Assembly (NCBI RefSeq): GCF_017876595.1
Contig: NZ_JAGIOG010000001.1
Span: 558,001-622,000, forward strand
DNA length: 64,000 bases
Origin: Aeromicrobium fastidiosum
Lineage (GTDB): Bacteria > Actinomycetota > Actinomycetes > Propionibacteriales > Nocardioidaceae
Direction: 5' to 3'
In this document: positions 1-8,118 of the stretch, one piece after another
How the letters are laid out: every line of letters starts with the position of its first letter
Numbering within the stretch: position 1 is the stretch's first letter
Notes under the pieces: model-generated
Databases searched by the model: none
The model's input: the letters and a program-made list of their open reading frames with translations, nothing else
What the model was told of the DNA's origin: nothing
Made by a program: the position numbers and the translations under genes

Positions 1-1
1 G

Positions 2-694
2 GGCGAGCTCCGAGCGCTCGCCCGGATCGAGGGTGTCGACCTCCTGGTCTCCCCCGACGAGCTCACGGGGTCTGAGGAGACCGCGCTGTGGCGCCACGAC
101 GTCCTCCGTGCCGCATCGGACCGCACTCCGTCCGAGGGCAACCGGCGGATCGTCCTGCGGTACGGGCTCACGCCGACCTCCATCGACGACGACGGCAACG
201 GGCGTGTCCGGTCCATCACCTTCAGCAGGGCCGACGGCAGCCCCGAGACGCTGGAGACCGGGCTCGTGCTGCGTGCGGCGGGCTACCGAGGACTTCCCTT
301 CAGCGGTCTGCCGTACGACGAGGGTCGTGGGACGGTGGCCAATGAGCGTGGTCGCGTCACGGACCCCGAGACCGGCACGGCACACGCGGGGGTCTACTGC
401 TCGGGGTGGATCAAGCGTGGCCCGTCCGGGGGCATCGGCACCAACAAGGTCGATTCGGCCGAGACCACGGAGGCGCTGTGGGCCGACTACGTCGCCGGCC
501 GACTGCACGAGCCGCAGGGCGATCAGGCCGAGCTGGCTGCTCTCGTCGCGGAGCGCCAGCCGGCAACGGTCGACAAGGACGCGTGGCTTCGCATCGATGC
601 CGCCGAGCGGTCGCGAGGGCGTGCGGCCGATCGACCGCGGGTGACCTTCGTGCGGGTCTCGGAGATGCTCGCCACCGCTCACGCTCCGCGCTGA
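2..694 (+). CDS. FprA-type ferredoxin/NADP reductase, C-terminal part
   Basis: This reading frame enters from the left edge without a start, so only the last 230 codons of a roughly 450-residue protein are seen. The tail carries the glutathione-reductase-like FAD/NADP features of the adrenodoxin reductase/FprA family: an AAGYRGLPFSGLPYD stretch near codon 90-105 and GWIKRGPSGGIGTNK, which in this family lies against the flavin, near codon 137-151. Family members pass electrons between NADPH and ferredoxin, often for cytochromes P450. It ends 9 bases from the convergent end of the next gene, with no obvious terminator. The family call is firm. The partner ferredoxin and the exact reductase subtype cannot be judged from the fragment. 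Confidence 0.85.
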   Translation, partial: GELRALARIEGVDLLVSPDELTGSEETALWRHDVLRAASDRTPSEGNRRIVLRYGLTPTSIDDDGNGRVRSITFSRADGSPETLETGLVLRAAGYRGLPFSGLPYDEGRGTVANERGRVTDPETGTAHAGVYCSGWIKRGPSGGIGTNKVDSAETTEALWADYVAGRLHEPQGDQAELAALVAERQPATVDKDAWLRIDAAERSRGRAADRPRVTFVRVSEMLATAHAPR

Positions 695-703
695 CACTGC
701 GTC

Positions 704-2317
704 TCAGCGGAGGCAGGCCTCGATCTCGGCCTCCGCGAGTGCCGACGCCTCGGCGATGGTCAGGGCCACGCCGCCGGCCTTGATGATCCTCGCCCTTCCG
801 CGGCGCAGATCGTCGCGGTAGCGGGCATCGATCACGTCGAACTCGAGATTCTTGACGTAGATGCGCAGACGGTCGCGCAACGCGTTGTCCGCGGCCTCCA
901 CCACGGCCGGCAAGGCACTGGTCTGGACGAGCAGCGAGTGCGCGACCCCACGGAGCCCCGGGTCGTGCAGGCCGAGGAGAACCTCGTGCTCGGAAGCGCG
1001 GATGATGTGGTCCTTCCACCAGTCGAACGCGTCGTCATCCTCGACGACCGCCAGCTCCACGTGCGGGACCGCGAGGGTGGTCGCCAGGGTCTCGACGGAC
1101 GTCCGCAGATACGTCTCGTACTCGTCGGCGCCCAGGTGCGATCGCACCGATCTCATGGCCGCTCGCGCATCGGTGGCCGAGAAGCAGTACCGACGGACAC
1201 CGTGCACCGATGAGTCGAGCAGCGCGTGCTCGTACGCGAAGACCCGGAACGGATTGGTCAGCGCACCGCCCGGCGAGCTTGCCAGCGCCTCGGCGTCGCT
1301 GGCCTCGAAGGCCCAGGTCGGCGTCAACCGTCGTCCCCGTGTGACGTCGCAGTACACGTTCGACCCGTGGAACCACTCGGGCAGGAGCGGACCCGGTCGA
1401 CGCGAGTACGAGATGCTCACGCCGGTCGGCTGCGCCTGGCGCAGGAACCGGTGCGCGTCGAGATGCGTCATCGACTCGGTGAAGCGCACCAGCGGTGCCG
1501 GGCTCGTCATGCCGATGCGATACGCCGCTTCGTGGAGCCGTCCCGGCCAGTCGTCACCCCACACCTCTCGCGCAGCGTGGGCGATCCCGCTCGCCACGGC
1601 GGACCCGTCTCTGAGGTGCTGGGTGCCGACCGTGGCAGCACCCAGCAGGCCGAGCACGACGGATGACGCAGAGTCGAAGCCAGAGTGGCCATGGGCCGAG
1701 GTGACGACCAGACCCAGCGAGGTGACCAGCTGGCCGAACGAGGTGTCGACGTCGAGGCGGAATCTGGGTTCCAGCTCTGCCAGAAGCCGCTCGCCCTCCG
1801 CCGAGAGCTCCTTGTGCCGGTTGCCCGCGTCCATCGCTGCGACGACGAACTCCCGCAGGACGTGCGGTTCCTCGGGGCGCAGCGGGACGTCGACGTCGAG
1901 GAGCTGATCCAGATCGTCGGCAAGTCTCGCGACCGACGGATCCTTGGTGAGCTCGAGGAACTGCATCAGCTCGTGGCGCCGATCCGCGCCGAAGTGTGGT
2001 GGCGTCCGCTGGTGGGCGGCTATCGCCACTTCGGCGAGAGAGACCTGTGCTCGGTTGCGCACCCCTGGATACGTGCTGACGAGACCCTTCCTCGCCCACT
2101 GGTTGACTGCCTGTCGACTCACCCCGACCGAGCGCGCGGCGTCGGCCTGGGACACCAGGTCTGCGGGCACCTCGACGGAGTTGTTCGGGCTGCGCAGTCG
2201 TTCCGCCGCGCGCTCGAGGGCCCGGATCAGCTCGGGTACGGGGACCGCACCGCTCTCGGCAAGGCTGACCGCGAGGCGCTCGACCGCGTCGGAGACCTTC
2301 TCCACCCTGTTGTCCAT
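704..2317 (-). CDS. Large unknown protein with an N-terminal helix-turn-helix
   Basis: A 537-residue protein that I do not recognise as a whole. Residues 1-50 are helical and charged. Residues 55-80 read VSQADAARSVGVSRQAVNQWARKGLV, written here only as a pattern: a classic excisionase/MerR-like helix-turn-helix with the SRQAVNQW recognition helix. The remaining ~430 residues show no metal-binding or nucleotide-binding motif that I can name and no membrane segment. They are rich in acidic and aromatic residues (for example WWKDHII near residue 440). A DNA-binding accessory protein is the most that can be inferred. The start is an ATG at 2317, divergent from the next small gene. The intergenic stretch contains GTCAA at 2368 and TTGAC at 2382 as an inverted pair, which could be an operator. 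Confidence 0.6.
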   Translation of the reverse strand: MDNRVEKVSDAVERLAVSLAESGAVPVPELIRALERAAERLRSPNNSVEVPADLVSQADAARSVGVSRQAVNQWARKGLVSTYPGVRNRAQVSLAEVAIAAHQRTPPHFGADRRHELMQFLELTKDPSVARLADDLDQLLDVDVPLRPEEPHVLREFVVAAMDAGNRHKELSAEGERLLAELEPRFRLDVDTSFGQLVTSLGLVVTSAHGHSGFDSASSVVLGLLGAATVGTQHLRDGSAVASGIAHAAREVWGDDWPGRLHEAAYRIGMTSPAPLVRFTESMTHLDAHRFLRQAQPTGVSISYSRRPGPLLPEWFHGSNVYCDVTRGRRLTPTWAFEASDAEALASSPGGALTNPFRVFAYEHALLDSSVHGVRRYCFSATDARAAMRSVRSHLGADEYETYLRTSVETLATTLAVPHVELAVVEDDDAFDWWKDHIIRASEHEVLLGLHDPGLRGVAHSLLVQTSALPAVVEAADNALRDRLRIYVKNLEFDVIDARYRDDLRRGRARIIKAGGVALTIAEASALAEAEIEACLR

Positions 2318-2446
2318 GGTTGTCGCACTCTACTGACCCCGCGGCACCCGAGCATCGTGACCCTTTTGTCAATGGCGTCACTTGACGGCAGCTGATCGGG
2401 TCCGTACGGTCTGATGTGACGCAGGCAACACGGAGAGGTAACGAAC

Positions 2447-2749
2447 GTGAGCACGAGGCAGCCCCCATCGATGATCGACCTCGCACGCCGGGCGGCAGCG
2501 CTGATCCCCGAGCCCCCCGCCGATGTGGTGAACCAGATCGAGTGGCGCGAGCTCGTGTGGGAGACCGCGCGGCGCCTGGCCGACCGCGGACCGTCGGTGC
2601 GCGAGATGCCGGGTCACCTCGACGCCGCTGTCGAGTTCGACGGCTCGTCCGAGCACCTCCTCCAGCTTGCGGCGATGTTCCAACGATGTGGTGCTTCGTC
2701 GACGACGTCCTCCACCCCACGGTCGACGAGGCTTCCGCACCCTCTCTGA
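2447..2749 (+). CDS. Small unknown protein, probably frameshifted near its 3' end
   Basis: A GTG start at 2447 follows GGAGAGG at a good ribosome-binding distance. The 100-residue product resembles nothing that I know. The first ~78 codons have actinobacterial codon use, but the last ~20 become a Ser/Thr/Arg run (SSTTSSTPRSTR) typical of an out-of-frame reading. The neighbouring frame from about 2683 reads MWCFVDDVLHPTVDEAS with strong GC at third positions and stops at 2805. This suggests a one-base slip (real mutation or assembly error) and a true product of about 119 residues. It lies divergent from the helix-turn-helix gene and co-directional with the next unknown gene. Confidence 0.4.
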   Translation: MSTRQPPSMIDLARRAAALIPEPPADVVNQIEWRELVWETARRLADRGPSVREMPGHLDAAVEFDGSSEHLLQLAAMFQRCGASSTTSSTPRSTRLPHPL

Positions 2750-2919
2750 CCGCCGGTCTGCAGCGTCGACGCCCTTCGGTCCCTAATGATCGATTTGGTA
2801 CATAGCACCATGAGTGTGATATCTACTTGACAAGGCTCTTCAGCGAGAGCTCGTACGAGTGGTCAGGCACCGATGAGCCCGCTCTCGTACCTGCACACCG
2901 ACGTCGGGATGTTCACACC

Positions 2920-3495
2920 ATGCACAGGGACGCAACGGCCAGGAGCCGCATCAAGGAGTACTTGCGCAGCCACGGACCGGTCGAGGACCCGTCCGGCCAC
3001 GCCACGCGAGTTCTGCGCCAGGCCGTCGACTACCAGGGTTCTGCGGTCGCCTTCATCCAGATGCTCGCCGCCATGGACCGGGACGGGGAGCTCGAGCGGA
3101 CCATCGTGGGCAAGCGAACCTACCGCGTCGAGGGGCTCGCCGACTCGGCCAGCGCGCTGGTCCCCGTGCACAGCAGCGACCCGTCAGCTGGCGCGCCTGT
3201 GGCCCTGATCGACTATGAGCGACTCGCCAAAGCCATCGTGAGCGAGCTCGCCGATCGGCTGTCCACGCCCTCCGGCAGCGGCTCGCCGGCTGTGAACCAC
3301 ATGCCGTCCCAGAGCACGAACACCGCGGCCGCGGAGCGCGCCCGGCTCGTGCAGGAGCGCGACGACTACGCCGCCCGCCTCCACGAGGCACGCCACCGCC
3401 TGGACGAGCTGCTCGGCGACGAGCCGGCCGCGGGAGAGGCCCGCCTCGACGACGCCTCGCCGCTGTTTCGAAAGCCCGCGAACTTCAGCTCGTGA
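2920..3495 (+). CDS. Unknown protein with winged-helix-like N-terminus and coiled-coil C-terminus
   Basis: The ATG at 2920 gives a 191-residue protein beginning MHRDATARSRIKEYLRSHG. The frame is open further upstream to a TTG at 2827, but that extension has poor codon use. Residues 8-75 alternate helices and a short hairpin, with a pattern (RIKEYL...ATRVLRQAV...AFIQMLAAMDRDGELERTIVGKRTYRV) that looks like a winged-helix DNA-binding fold. Residues ~135-175 (AAAERARLVQERDDYAARL) form a likely coiled coil for dimerisation. No family name can be given. A small DNA-binding or nucleoid-associated accessory protein is an inference from shape only. Confidence 0.5.
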   Translation: MHRDATARSRIKEYLRSHGPVEDPSGHATRVLRQAVDYQGSAVAFIQMLAAMDRDGELERTIVGKRTYRVEGLADSASALVPVHSSDPSAGAPVALIDYERLAKAIVSELADRLSTPSGSGSPAVNHMPSQSTNTAAAERARLVQERDDYAARLHEARHRLDELLGDEPAAGEARLDDASPLFRKPANFSS

Positions 3496-3583
3496 GGCCT
3501 TGCGTCGCGCGATCGGCTCCTGACCCCGCCACCTGCGGGCGCGCGCCAAGGGCGTCCCTATGATGCTCGACCATGGACACACC

Positions 3584-4117
3584 ATGACTACATCCACACA
3601 TGCAGGTGAACCGCAGGAAGCTGTCCCACCAGGTCTGCGCTGGGCGGTGAAGCGCAGCTTTCTCGACTACGTCGCGCGTCTGCCCGACGGCCGAGTGAGC
3701 ACGACGGACGGCGTGACGCACACCCCTGACGGCGAGTTCCTCTGGGCGGCGGCGGACCGTCACGAGGATGTTCCCGAGGCGGCAGACCGATCGCTCGGAT
3801 TCGTCGGAGACCTCCGGTATGGCGGACACGGAGGCCTGCTCTTCGTACGTCTGGCCGATCCGTGCGTGACGCTGCGCGGCGGCGTGGGCACCGTGTCGGT
3901 CGCCGACACCTTCGACGAGACCCACCAGATGCTCGTGCCCCTGGTCACCTTCGATGTCACCCGATGGGATCAGCAGCCCGGCGTCGAGATCATGCGGGCC
4001 GACACCGTTCGGCTCACCGCTCGGGGCGCGACGATGTTCAACATGGTGTATCCGGCAGGAGAGCTGTTCGAACCGATCACGATGACGTGGCCGGTCGATC
4101 GACCGGGCGGCGCGTGA
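3584..4117 (+). CDS. HtaA-domain protein without a signal peptide
   Basis: About 177 residues. The region LRWAVKRSFLDYVARLPDGR at the start and GDLRYGGHGGLLFVRLADP near the middle match the HtaA domain, which in Corynebacterium occurs in surface proteins that bind haem. Here there is no signal peptide, sortase motif or membrane anchor, so a soluble cytoplasmic role is more likely, as in the short HtaA-only proteins of many actinobacteria. In-frame ATGs also exist at 3560 and 3563. I prefer 3584 because a TATGAT hexamer lies at 3559-3564 and would place transcription start near 3571. The gene ends 21 bases from the convergent TetR gene. Haem binding is not shown by any single residue here. Confidence 0.65.
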   Translation: MTTSTHAGEPQEAVPPGLRWAVKRSFLDYVARLPDGRVSTTDGVTHTPDGEFLWAAADRHEDVPEAADRSLGFVGDLRYGGHGGLLFVRLADPCVTLRGGVGTVSVADTFDETHQMLVPLVTFDVTRWDQQPGVEIMRADTVRLTARGATMFNMVYPAGELFEPITMTWPVDRPGGA

Positions 4118-4138
4118 GATCGGGCTCGACGACCCAGC

Positions 4139-4696
4139 TCAGTGCGTGAAGTCGGGGGGAACCGCTCGGCTGATCTCGCGGGCGAGATCCTCGGTGCTCA
4201 TCGGCGCGTCGTCGGCCAACCACCACCGGATGATCGCCATGACCCCGGCCGCGAACATCCGCGACGCCACCTCGGGATGAGCCGACTCCCGCTGAGCGCG
4301 CAGGTACTCGCGGGCGCGCTCGGCCAGGGCCTCCTCTGCCGCGACAGCGGATCGGCTGCCGCCGGTCAGGATCTGGCGGTAGACAGGACGCCGCTCGCCG
4401 ATGAAACCCAACACGTAGGCCATGGCCTGCTCGCTGAGCTGCGTACCCGTCAGCCGGTTCTCGACCCGGGCGGTGAAGTAGATCGTCGACCCGGTGTCGA
4501 ACTCCTCGACGAGCGCGGCGACTGCCAGCTCGTCGACTCCTGCGAAGTGGATCCTCAGCTCGGCCACCGTGCACGCGGCCAGCTCGACGACCCGGTGCAG
4601 GAGCAGCCCGGACTCGGCATCGAGGCTCGCGTCCCGGAACGCGGCGATCAGCCGCGTTCGCGAACGCCGCCCGTCAGCCTCGCTGGTGTGCATCAT
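4139..4696 (-). CDS. TetR-family transcriptional regulator
   Basis: The 185-residue protein has a TetR-type layout, although the N-terminal DNA-binding part is divergent: RTRLIAAFRDASLDAESGLLLHRVVELAACTVAELRIHFAGVDELAVAAL, abbreviated here, aligns with the usual helix-turn-helix and the KxELxxA helix. The C-terminal part (MAYVLGFIGERRPVYRQIL, then FAAGVMAIIRWWLAD) is the ligand-binding and dimer bundle. A GGGAGG ribosome-binding site precedes the ATG. It sits between an HtaA gene (convergent) and the acyl-CoA dehydrogenase (same strand, 102 bases upstream). It may therefore control the acyl-CoA dehydrogenase/hydratase region, but that is inference. Confidence 0.75.
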   Translation of the reverse strand: MMHTSEADGRRSRTRLIAAFRDASLDAESGLLLHRVVELAACTVAELRIHFAGVDELAVAALVEEFDTGSTIYFTARVENRLTGTQLSEQAMAYVLGFIGERRPVYRQILTGGSRSAVAAEEALAERAREYLRAQRESAHPEVASRMFAAGVMAIIRWWLADDAPMSTEDLAREISRAVPPDFTH

Positions 4697-4798
4697 CGGT
4701 CGGCTTGCCTCCCTGGCCGGTGCCGGCGATCGGTCGGGTCATCGTAGCCCTCCGCGCCGGTATCTGGACATGCCCGCCCGGCAGTGGTCGTCGACGGG

Positions 4799-5962
4799 TC
4801 AGTGCTGACCGAAGCGGACTCCCGGGAACAGGCCCGAGGCGACCCCGGTGCGGAGAACCGCGGGCGCTCCCCCGGCCACGACGTTCGTGACGGCATCACG
4901 GTGGATGCGCTGGATCGCGAAGTCCGTGGTGACTCCGAGCCCGCCGTGCAGCTCGAGCGCCTTGAGCGTGATCTGCGGACCGACCGTGGCCCCGAAGAGC
5001 TTGGCCTGCGTCACCTCTGCCAACCGGGGGAACCTGCCCTCGACGGCGGTGGCCGCAGCGCGGTAGGCGAGGAGCCGCAAGGCCTCGATCTGCACCCACA
5101 TGTCGGCCAAAGCGTGATGGACCACCTGGAACGCGACGAGCGGCTTGCCGAACTGCTCGCGCTGGAGCACGTAGCTCGAGGCCTCGTCGTAGGCCGCCTC
5201 GCTGAAGCCGAGCCAGAACCCGCAGTTGTGCAGACGCTCGAGGTTGAACGCGGTCATCAGCCGACCGAACTCTCCCGGAGCGCAGATCAGGTCGTCGACG
5301 CCGACCCGGACGTCCTCGAGGATGAGGTTGCCGTGGGCGATGCCTCGATCGCCCAGGAACCGGGGGCCACGCTCCACCGTCACGCCGGGCAGCTTGGCGT
5401 CGACCATCACCGCGCCGATTCCCTTGGCTCCCGGCACGCCGTCGAACCTGACGAACGTCGCGTTCAGGTCGTTGACGTTCGAACCGGTGACGAAGCTCTT
5501 CGTGCCGTTGAGGACGAACTCGTCGCCATCGCGCTCGGCCGTCGTGACCAGATCGGTGAGCGCCGACCCGGCCCCGGGCTCGGTCAGGGCGATGTTGCAC
5601 GCCCGGCGGCCCGACACGATGTCGGGGAGGTACCGATCACGCGCCTCCTGCTTGCCGATCAGGAGCATCGAGGGGCCGGGCCCGCTGGTGGCGAACACCG
5701 GCTCTGCCGGCAACCACGACTGGGACATCCTGAACAGGGCCTCGACCGTGATCAGGTACTCGAGCGCTCCGCCCCCGAGCCCCCCGTGCTCCCGCGGGAT
5801 GGCGACCGCGAGCAGACCAGCCTCGGCGACCCGGTCGAAGATGTGCCGGTACGGGGCCTCGTCGCTCTCGTCCCAGTCGCGTGCATCGTCGCGGAACGAC
5901 CGACCCACTTCTTCGGCGGTGGCCTGGAGCTTCACCTGCTCCGGAGTGAGATCTAGATCCAT
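4799..5962 (-). CDS. Acyl-CoA dehydrogenase
   Basis: A 387-residue flavoprotein of the acyl-CoA dehydrogenase family, which introduces the first double bond into acyl-CoA thioesters and passes electrons to ETF. The N-terminal helical domain, the FAD-binding LTEPGAGSALTDL signature (about residues 128-140) with the following NGTKSFVTG strand, and the C-terminal helical bundle with LELHGGLGVTTDFAIQRIHRDA are all present. The usual C-terminal Glu/Gly position in GGxGxTxE reads Asp here, so the substrate class cannot be assigned. A GAGGG motif precedes the ATG. The gene is divergent from an enoyl-CoA hydratase across 146 bases, which suggests a shared fatty-acid or alkyl-acid degradation role. 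Confidence 0.9.
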   Translation of the reverse strand: MDLDLTPEQVKLQATAEEVGRSFRDDARDWDESDEAPYRHIFDRVAEAGLLAVAIPREHGGLGGGALEYLITVEALFRMSQSWLPAEPVFATSGPGPSMLLIGKQEARDRYLPDIVSGRRACNIALTEPGAGSALTDLVTTAERDGDEFVLNGTKSFVTGSNVNDLNATFVRFDGVPGAKGIGAVMVDAKLPGVTVERGPRFLGDRGIAHGNLILEDVRVGVDDLICAPGEFGRLMTAFNLERLHNCGFWLGFSEAAYDEASSYVLQREQFGKPLVAFQVVHHALADMWVQIEALRLLAYRAAATAVEGRFPRLAEVTQAKLFGATVGPQITLKALELHGGLGVTTDFAIQRIHRDAVTNVVAGGAPAVLRTGVASGLFPGVRFGQH

Positions 5963-5978
5963 GTGCCCAACACCCTCG

Positions 5979-6044
5979 TCATTAGTGAGATCAGTTGTCG
6001 CAGAATATGTGGGGCTCGGTCGCGAGTCAAGTACTCATTGTGAG
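5979..6044. promoter_or_regulatory. Possible operator pair in the divergent acyl-CoA dehydrogenase/hydratase promoter
   Basis: Two similar short palindromes lie 55 bases apart in the intergenic region: TCATTAGTGA at 5979-5988 and CTCATTGTGAG at 6034-6044. Both have TCA/TGA arms around a TT core. The spacing and placement would suit a TetR protein controlling both directions, with the regulator at 4139-4696 as the nearest candidate. The arms are short, so chance is possible. Confidence 0.3.
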
Positions 6045-6108
6045 ACACGCAGATGCTTAAATGTGATCGACGCCGACCCGATGGCGTCGCCGAAGCGGAG
6101 GCACAGCC

Positions 6109-6918
6109 ATGGTCAGCACCTCGGACTTGCTGCATCACACCCGGCGGGGACCCGTCACGCTCCTCACCATGAATCGCCCGGAGCGACGCAATGCACTGAC
6201 CGCCGACCTCCTGGACCGCGTGCGCGAGGCCATGCAGATCGCCGACGGCGAGCCCGAGACCCGAGCGGTGGTGTTGACGGGCGCTGGCGGCTTCTTCTCC
6301 TCGGGCGCTGACCTGCGCGGCGAGTCGTTGGGAGCCGAACGCGTGCTGCGAGACCACTACGAGCCGTTGATCACGACGATGGTCGGCCTGGGCGTGCCCA
6401 TCGTCGCGGCCATCGACGGGTTCGCCGTGGGTGCCGGAGCGTCGATCGCGCTGGCCTGCGACTTTCGCGTCATGGCCTCGGACGCCTTCGTCTACGTTCC
6501 CTTCGCGGGCATCGGCCTGATCCCCGATGCCGGACTGACGTGGCTCCTGCCCCGCACGGTCGGCGCAGCTCGCGCGGCCCAGATCTGCATGCTCGACGAG
6601 CGAGTCGATGCCGCCACGGCACACGCGTGGGGCATCGCCACCGCGGTGGCCGAGACGACCAGCAGCCTCGACCGGGCCCTCGAGCTGGCCACCGCCCTCG
6701 CCGCCCGCAGCAGCAGCCTCGGTGCCGTCAAGGCAGCGCTCGCCACGTCGTGGACCCGCGACCTCGCCGACCACATGGTCTTCGAACGCGAGGTTCAGCA
6801 ACGCCTCCAGGCCCTGCCGGACTATCCGGCCGCAGTGGCCGCCTTCCGAGAACACCGCCCACCGACCTTCGGTCCGCGACCGGTCCCGGGTCCCACCCAT
6901 CGAGGAGAACTGACATGA
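6109..6918 (+). CDS. Enoyl-CoA hydratase/isomerase family protein
   Basis: A 269-residue crotonase-fold protein. The two oxyanion-hole segments are visible: FFSSGADLRGE around residues 64-74 and GFAVGAGASIALACDFRV around residues 104-121. The Glu pair used by classical hydratases is not clearly retained (IGLIPDAGLTWLLPRTVG has Asp/Ala there), so isomerase or other crotonase chemistry is possible. A GGAGG ribosome-binding site lies about 8 bases before the ATG. Its stop overlaps the ATG of the next gene (ATGA), so the hydratase and hydrolase are translationally coupled. It is divergent from an acyl-CoA dehydrogenase, which fits a short beta-oxidation-like segment. Confidence 0.88.
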   Translation: MVSTSDLLHHTRRGPVTLLTMNRPERRNALTADLLDRVREAMQIADGEPETRAVVLTGAGGFFSSGADLRGESLGAERVLRDHYEPLITTMVGLGVPIVAAIDGFAVGAGASIALACDFRVMASDAFVYVPFAGIGLIPDAGLTWLLPRTVGAARAAQICMLDERVDAATAHAWGIATAVAETTSSLDRALELATALAARSSSLGAVKAALATSWTRDLADHMVFEREVQQRLQALPDYPAAVAAFREHRPPTFGPRPVPGPTHRGELT

Positions 6919-7736
6919 CCGAGCACCACATCGAGGTCGAGGACGGCGTCTCGCTGTTCGTGCAGGACGTGGGACACGGACGACCTGTCGTGTTCCTTCA
7001 CGGCTGGGCGCTCGGCCACGAGCTGTGGGACCGCCAGGTTCACGAGCTCGCCACCCACGGCCGGCGAGCTGTCGCGCTCGACCTGCGCGGACATGGCGCA
7101 TCGTCGAAGCCGCTGACCGGCTACGGCGTCGAACGCCTGGCGGCAGACGTCATCGCGGTGATCGAGTCGCTGGAGCTCGAGAAGATCGTGCTCGTCGGGT
7201 GGTCGATCGGCGGACTCACGGCCTTTCGAGTCGCCGCCGAACGTCCCGACCTGCTGGAGCGCCTGGTGCTGGTCGGCTCCAACGGCGTGGCCGCCTCCAA
7301 GGTCCCCGGGCTTCCGTTCGGTGCCCCTGCAGCGAGCGTCGAGGGACCGGTGATCGCTGCCGAGCTGGCCGACCGGGTCGCTTCGCGCGAGGGTCACATA
7401 CGGCGTACCGTCCTGCCGACGGTCTCCGACTCGACCTTGCAGTGGTTGCTCGCTCTCACGATGCGAGTCCCGGTCTGGGCAGGTGTCGACGGACTCAAGA
7501 CCATCCTGAACACGGACCAGGTCAGTGCGGCTGCGACGCTGGCCGTCCCGCTGGTCCAGATCATCGGGGACCAGGACCCCACGCTCTCGGCTCGCGCCGC
7601 ACAGTGGCTCATCGACACCGTGCCGGACGCGCGCCAGCTGACCGTCCCCGACTCCGGTCACTTCCCCATGGTCGAGAACGCCGAGGTCTTCGCCTCCACC
7701 CTGCTCGCAGCGGTCTCCATCGACCAGGGGTCGTGA
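6915..7736 (+). CDS. Alpha/beta-hydrolase
   Basis: The 273-residue protein has the alpha/beta-hydrolase order: the oxyanion HGWALG segment near residue 32, the nucleophile elbow GWSIGG near residue 95, an acidic residue in IIGDQDPT near residue 218, and the catalytic His in SGHFP near residue 250. Such enzymes act as esterases, lactonases or C-C hydrolases, and the substrate cannot be read from sequence. The ATG at 6915 overlaps the previous stop. With the upstream hydratase and the divergent acyl-CoA dehydrogenase it probably forms a catabolic unit. It ends 34 bases before the remnant of a dehydrogenase on the other strand. Confidence 0.87.
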   Translation: MTEHHIEVEDGVSLFVQDVGHGRPVVFLHGWALGHELWDRQVHELATHGRRAVALDLRGHGASSKPLTGYGVERLAADVIAVIESLELEKIVLVGWSIGGLTAFRVAAERPDLLERLVLVGSNGVAASKVPGLPFGAPAASVEGPVIAAELADRVASREGHIRRTVLPTVSDSTLQWLLALTMRVPVWAGVDGLKTILNTDQVSAAATLAVPLVQIIGDQDPTLSARAAQWLIDTVPDARQLTVPDSGHFPMVENAEVFASTLLAAVSIDQGS

Positions 7737-7770
7737 GACCTCGTCCTCGGGCTCAAGCCGACCGGTTCGA

Positions 7771-8113
7771 TCAGAGCTCGAGCACGAGGCGCCCACGAAC
7801 ACCTCGCTCGTAGTCGCCCCGAACTCCCTGCCACGAGGCAGCACGATGTCAGCGCCCAGACCGCGCACGAGCTCGACACCGGCATCGGCATCGGCCGCTT
7901 CGGCGACGATCCGCAGCCCTTCGGCAGCAGCGAGCTGGACGGCATACCCGCCGACGGCTCCGGCCGCGCCAGTCACCGCGAGCACCCCTCCTGCGGGCAG
8001 CTCGAGGGCGTCGAGGGCGTCGAGGGCACGGCGGGGCCCGACTTCTCAGCGTCGGTGAAGCCACCGCCGGCCCGGGTGATCAGGTCGATCAGGTTGACGG
8101 TCGCCGCGCGCAC
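7771..8113 (-). pseudogene. Collapsed medium-chain dehydrogenase/quinone oxidoreductase pseudogene
   Basis: Three pieces of one zinc-independent MDR-type (quinone oxidoreductase-like) gene can be read in order on the minus strand, in different frames. They are an N-terminal piece (RAATVNLIDLITRAGGGFTD) near 8110-8050, the central Rossmann piece (LAVTGAAGAVGGYAVQLAA followed by LGADIVLP) near 8030-7830, and a C-terminal piece (GDYERGVRGRLVLEL then stop) at about 7815-7771. A functional member needs roughly 310 residues, whereas this remnant spans only ~340 bases. A TGA lies in frame just before the central piece. At least two internal deletions with frameshifts have occurred. It lies directly downstream of mftG. 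Confidence 0.75.
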
Positions 8114-8118
8114 TCGGG

